Below, in pieces: positions 6,419 through 10,528 of a stretch of 10,528 bases of DNA. The position numbers were made by a program, and so were the translations under genes. This stretch comes from an uncultured Lachnoanaerobaculum sp. GTDB lineage: Bacteria; Bacillota; Clostridia; Lachnospirales; Lachnospiraceae. Under the pieces are notes generated by a model, which saw nothing but the letters and a program-made list of their open reading frames with translations, was not told where the DNA came from and made no database searches. The number at the start of each line of letters is the position of its first letter. Position 1 is the stretch's first letter. The stretch lies in assembly GCA_938041725.1 (NCBI GenBank), contig CALISX010000519.1, positions 1 through 10,528 on the forward strand, written 5' to 3'.

Positions 6419-7875
6419 ACTTCACCTCGCATAATCACCTTGGGTCCCCCTTTTTTCTCCAGATAATCCCTGGTAATGACCACCCTTCCGATGTTCTTAT
6501 CCTTGGGAATTTCATACATAATATCCAGCATAAACTCCTCAATAATGGAGCGCAGGGCCCTGGCCCCGGTGTCTTTTTTCCGGGCTGCATCCGCAATCCA
6601 GCCCAAAGCCTCCTCCTCAAACACAAGCTCCACCTCATCCAAAGCCAAAAGCCTGCTATACTGCTTTAAAATGGCGTTTTTGGGCTCCTGCAAAATCTTC
6701 ATCAAAGCCTCTCTGTCCAGCCTTGACAAAGTGACCACCACCGGCAGACGGCCTATAAACTCAGGAATCATACCGAATTTTCGAATATCCTCTGTGGTTA
6801 CCTGGGCCAACAGATCATCTCCGGACAAATCCCCCTTTAAGGGGGCATTAAAGCCCATGGAGGCATTTCCTGTCACCCGCTCCCGGATCACATCCGTAAG
6901 ATCCGGAAAGGCTCCTCCGCAGATAAATAAAATATTGTCTGTATTCACTGTGGTCATGGGAGCCAGAGGGCTTTTTTGATTGGTGCCCACGGGAACCTCC
7001 ACATTGGTGCCCTCCAAAAGCTTTAATAGCTCCTGCTGGACGCTTTCTCCGCTTACATCCCGGGAATGCTGGTTCTTTTTCTTTGCGATTTTATCAATCT
7101 CATCAATGAATACAATGCCGCATTCCGCCTTTTCCACATCATTGTCCGCCTTTAACAAAAGCTTGGAAATCACACTTTCAATATCGTCTCCGATATATCC
7201 CGCCTCTGTCAGGGCCGTGGCATCAGCAATGGCCAGGGGCACATTTAAAAGCCTGGCCAGGGTTTTCACCAGATAGGTCTTGCCGCTTCCTGTGGGACCG
7301 ATCATTAAAATATTGGACTTCTCAATGCCCCCCTCCTGGTCCTTTCCCAAAAAAACCCTCTTATAGTGGTTGTATACTGCCACCGCCATGGTCTTTTTGG
7401 CATTGTCCTGACCAATCACATATTCGTCCAGCATAGCCTTAATCATATGGGGGGCCGGCACATCCTTCATGGTGAACATCGGCTCTTTTTTGTCATTATT
7501 CTTTTCCTTCACCTTACTTCGTTCTGGCACAGGGCCGCCCCCCATTTTCAAAAAGTTCTCAAACATCTCCGGGGGCACATTCATAAAGGAGAGTCCCTGT
7601 ACATTGGACAGATCAATATTGGACAAAAGAGCGGAAAGATCCGGCACCCCCGCCAATCCTCCGGTGCCTGTTCCGGGCATCCCCCCCTTGAACCGGTCCA
7701 GCATGGACTGAAGACAGCTGCTGCAAATCGAATTGCCATCCGGCATGGTCAGCATATTGGTGGTATGATCCTCATCCTTCCTGCAGATGCTGCATACTTT
7801 CTTTTGTTTTTTGTCCTGATCTGAGACCGGTGCCTCCAGGGTGTTTTCTATATTCTTTTCATTGGAATTATTCAT
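6415..7875 (-). CDS. clpX: ClpX-like AAA+ unfoldase with zinc finger and extended linker
   Basis: ClpX unfolds proteins and feeds them to the ClpP protease. This 486-residue homologue has a C4 zinc-binding domain (Cys28, Cys31, Cys51, Cys54), Walker A GPTGSGKT (193-200), Walker B IVFIDEID (254-261), pore-loop Tyr227 (AGYIGD, usually GYVG), an arginine-finger region PEFIGR (371-376) and sensor-2 GAR (437-439). The loop that docks on ClpP, IGF in E. coli, reads MGF (340-342), so ClpP binding is plausible. Two features are unusual. The linker between zinc finger and AAA+ core is about 85 residues (E. coli about 25), rich in Gly, Met and Pro. The conserved RKH loop reads QKS (300-302). It is not beside clpP, tig or lon, which suggests a second, specialised ClpX. 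The ATG overlaps the DUF951 stop by 8 nt and has only a weak ribosome-binding site. Confidence 0.9.
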   Translation of the reverse strand: MNNSNEKNIENTLEAPVSDQDKKQKKVCSICRKDEDHTTNMLTMPDGNSICSSCLQSMLDRFKGGMPGTGTGGLAGVPDLSALLSNIDLSNVQGLSFMNVPPEMFENFLKMGGGPVPERSKVKEKNNDKKEPMFTMKDVPAPHMIKAMLDEYVIGQDNAKKTMAVAVYNHYKRVFLGKDQEGGIEKSNILMIGPTGSGKTYLVKTLARLLNVPLAIADATALTEAGYIGDDIESVISKLLLKADNDVEKAECGIVFIDEIDKIAKKKNQHSRDVSGESVQQELLKLLEGTNVEVPVGTNQKSPLAPMTTVNTDNILFICGGAFPDLTDVIRERVTGNASMGFNAPLKGDLSGDDLLAQVTTEDIRKFGMIPEFIGRLPVVVTLSRLDREALMKILQEPKNAILKQYSRLLALDEVELVFEEEALGWIADAARKKDTGARALRSIIEEFMLDIMYEIPKDKNIGRVVITRDYLEKKGGPKVIMRGEV

Positions 7876-8050
7876 GTTCTCTTACTTTCCTGATATTTTT
7901 TTCAACAGTGCTTCTGGGAATCATCACCTGATGTCCGCAGCCCTTACACTCCATACGAAAATCCTGACCGATGCGAAGCACCTCCCATACAACGCTGCCG
8001 CAGGGATGGGGCTTTCTTAAGGTTAGGATGTCTCCTACTGAAATCTGCAT
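7868..8050 (-). CDS. DUF951 family small protein
   Basis: The 60-residue protein shows the DUF951 signature: VGDILTLRKPHPCGS near the N-terminus, WEVLRIGQDFRMECKGCGH in the middle and a basic C-terminal part (RSTVEKNIRKVREHE). Cys17, Cys35 and Cys38 with nearby His residues could bind a metal. The family is widespread in Firmicutes, and its function is not established; a nucleic-acid or ribosome-related role has been supposed only from its small, basic, Cys-containing form. The ATG has a strong AAGGAGG ribosome-binding site 4 nt upstream, and the promoter lies about 20 bp further up. It is the first gene of the four-gene unit and overlaps the ClpX-like gene by 8 nt. Confidence 0.88.
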   Translation of the reverse strand: MQISVGDILTLRKPHPCGSVVWEVLRIGQDFRMECKGCGHQVMIPRSTVEKNIRKVREHE

Positions 8051-8069
8051 GTTTCCTCCTTACCCTCCT

Positions 8070-8097
8070 ATTATATAGAGTAGCGGCACTTTTGCAA
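8070..8097 (-). promoter_or_regulatory. Promoter of the DUF951-ClpX-LspA-CNNM operon
   Basis: On the minus strand a perfect TATAAT (8075-8070) is preceded, 16 nt upstream, by TTGCAA (8097-8092; four of six match TTGACA). Transcription would start near 8063, just ahead of the AAGGAGG of the DUF951 gene. The -35 box begins a few bases after the terminator T-run of the ATP synthase operon, so the two units are cleanly separated. No CIRCE (GAGCAC...GTGCTC-like) or CtsR heptad repeat was seen, which would be expected for a classical stress-induced clp promoter. Confidence 0.65.
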
Positions 8098-8102
8098 CCA
8101 CA

Positions 8103-8141
8103 AGAAAAACAGCGGAACATGAAAAAGCCCATGCTCCGCTG
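8103..8141 (-). terminator. Strong intrinsic terminator of the ATP synthase operon
   Basis: On the minus strand CAGCGGAGCATG (8141-8130) pairs with CATGTTCCGCTG (8121-8110), a 12-bp stem with one G-U pair and an 8-nt loop, followed by TTTTTCTT. A smaller hairpin, CCGGT/ACCGG (8167-8163 with 8156-8152), lies between it and the atpC stop and has no T-run. It may protect the 3' end or be incidental. Confidence 0.93.
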
Positions 8142-8174
8142 CCTGCCTTTACCGGTCCTGAAACCGGATCTATA

Positions 8175-8576
8175 CTATTTTCCTCCCAGGTTGATCCGTA
8201 CCAAAGCCCTTCTAAGGGCCAGCTCCGCCCTGGCTACATCCACATTGGCATCATGGCTGGAGATCCTGGCCTCTGCCCTTTGCTTGGCCGCCCTGGCTCT
8301 TTCCAGATCTATCTCCCCAGGGCGCTCACAGGCCTCTGCCATAATGGTAACCTGATCCTCCAAAATCTCTGCAAACCCGGAGTGCAGTGCAAATTCCACA
8401 ATCTCCCCTTTGGCCTCATGAATCCGCAAAACCCCCGGAGCAATCACGGAAATCATAGGAATATGTCTGGCATAGATTCCCACATTCCCCATGGTGGTGG
8501 TAAACTCCACCATAGTGGCCTTGCCCTCATAACATACCTCTGTGGGGCATATTACCTTTACAATTAACTCTTCCAT
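8175..8576 (-). CDS. atpC: ATP synthase F1 epsilon subunit
   Basis: Epsilon is part of the rotating central stalk of F1Fo ATP synthase and can inhibit ATP hydrolysis through its C-terminal helices. The 133-residue sequence has the N-terminal beta-sandwich (IVKVICPTEVCYEGKATMVE, then GNVGIYARHIPMISVIAPGVLRI) and the C-terminal helical hairpin from about residue 88 (DLERARAAKQRAEAR ... VARAELALRRALVRI), so it is full length. The ATG is preceded by AAGGAGG with 4-nt spacing, and only 9 nt separate it from the atpD stop. It is the last gene of the atp operon; two hairpins, the second a strong terminator, follow. Confidence 0.97.
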   Translation of the reverse strand: MEELIVKVICPTEVCYEGKATMVEFTTTMGNVGIYARHIPMISVIAPGVLRIHEAKGEIVEFALHSGFAEILEDQVTIMAEACERPGEIDLERARAAKQRAEARISSHDANVDVARAELALRRALVRINLGGK

Positions 8577-8585
8577 GAAACCTCC

Positions 8586-10007
<1,422 letters not shown>

Positions 10008-10528
10008 TTACGCAATCGCATTGGCTCCCGCCACAATCTCCGTAAGCTCCTGGGTAATGGCGCCCTGTCTGGCCCGGTTGTACTGGAGTCCCAGCTTTTC
10101 AATCAGATCATTGGCATTGGATGTGGCGCTGTCCATGGCCGTCATCCGGGCACCGTTTTCCGAGGCCACCGCCTGCATCAGTCCCCCGTACAGCACAGAA
10201 GCCAGGTACTTTGGCACAATGCCCTCCAGCACCTCCTCCACATTGGGGGAATAATTCATCAAAGCCCGGGGGCCCTCCTCTCCGGCAGCAGGAAGATTTT
10301 CTGAACGGATGGGCAGAAGCTTTAATAAAACCGGATTGTGTACCACGGTGTTTTTAAAATTGGTATAAATAAAATAGATCTCGCCGATCTCCCCCTTGGT
10401 AAACCGGGAGAGCAGCGCCTTGGTCATATCCACCCCGTCCTGATACAGAGGACTTTCCACAATCTCGGAATAATCCCCGGCTATTTCATAGCCCTTGTGC
10501 AAAAGAGCTTCCCTGCCCTTTCTTCCCA
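10008..10528 (-). CDS. atpG: ATP synthase F1 gamma subunit (C-terminal 172 residues, cut by window edge)
   Basis: Gamma is the rotating shaft that couples Fo to the F1 catalytic sites. The reading frame stays open to the window edge (GRKGREAL precedes the first possible internal start), so the gene continues beyond 10528; the whole protein is normally about 285-300 residues. The C-terminal signature is clear: ENGARMTAMDSATSNANDLI (with the usual SERMxAMxxATxNA pattern changed to SENGARMTAM) and YNRARQGAITQELTEIVAGA at the end. An internal TTG at 10502 should not be taken as the start. The stop lies 27 nt ahead of atpD in the normal alpha-gamma-beta-epsilon order. Confidence 0.97.
   Translation of the reverse strand, partial: GRKGREALLHKGYEIAGDYSEIVESPLYQDGVDMTKALLSRFTKGEIGEIYFIYTNFKNTVVHNPVLLKLLPIRSENLPAAGEEGPRALMNYSPNVEEVLEGIVPKYLASVLYGGLMQAVASENGARMTAMDSATSNANDLIEKLGLQYNRARQGAITQELTEIVAGANAIA

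Noticed and set aside
8051-8100. CtsR or CIRCE heat-shock operator for the ClpX-like operon
   Set aside because: No heptad direct repeat (GGTCAAA-type) or 9-nt inverted repeat of CIRCE type is visible around the promoter.
7944-8132. Cys-rich 62-codon minus-strand frame overlapping the DUF951 gene
   Set aside because: It starts inside the atp terminator hairpin and upstream of the predicted transcription start, and it conflicts with the well-supported DUF951 frame.

Overview
The window looks like chromosomal DNA from a low- to mid-GC anaerobic Firmicute, most likely class Clostridia and possibly Lachnospiraceae. The support is strong AGGAGG-type ribosome-binding sites, sigma-A-like promoters, a DUF951 gene, a clostridial-style F-type ATP synthase gene order (gamma-beta-epsilon), and the protein sequences themselves. 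This placement is inference from protein style, not from a marker gene. Everything is on the minus strand except one small toxin-antitoxin pair on the plus strand.

Reading along the minus strand from the right edge: (1) 10528-8175 is the end of the ATP synthase operon, atpG (cut by the window edge), atpD and atpC, closed by a strong intrinsic terminator at 8103-8141. (2) A promoter at 8097-8070 starts a tightly packed four-gene unit (8050-4689): a DUF951 protein, a ClpX-like AAA+ unfoldase with a long linker and an altered substrate loop, a divergent LspA-type signal peptidase, and a CNNM/CorC membrane protein with paired CBS domains. Junctions are overlaps of 8 and 4 nt and a gap of 2 nt. 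(3) A second promoter, an extended -10 type at 4669-4641, starts a three-gene unit (4603-1601): a YcdX-type PHP phosphatase, a MATE exporter and an EamA/DMT exporter, ending in a terminator that overlaps the last stop codon. (4) 1581-1040 on the plus strand is a YefM/YoeB-type toxin-antitoxin module, visibly more A+T-rich than its neighbours, with its own promoter and ACGT repeats that look like an autoregulatory operator. (5) 779-1 is the N-terminal part of uvrB, transcribed away from the toxin-antitoxin pair and preceded by a leader that can form two competing hairpins, one of which covers the ribosome-binding site.

Most of the window is housekeeping: energy conservation, excision repair, envelope and export. 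The parts that most deserve a second look are the divergent ClpX-like protein with its translationally coupled LspA-like and CNNM partners, which may be a membrane or lipoprotein quality-control unit (inference), and the uvrB leader. I did not see tRNA or rRNA genes, CRISPR arrays, insertion sequences, phage genes or attachment sites.
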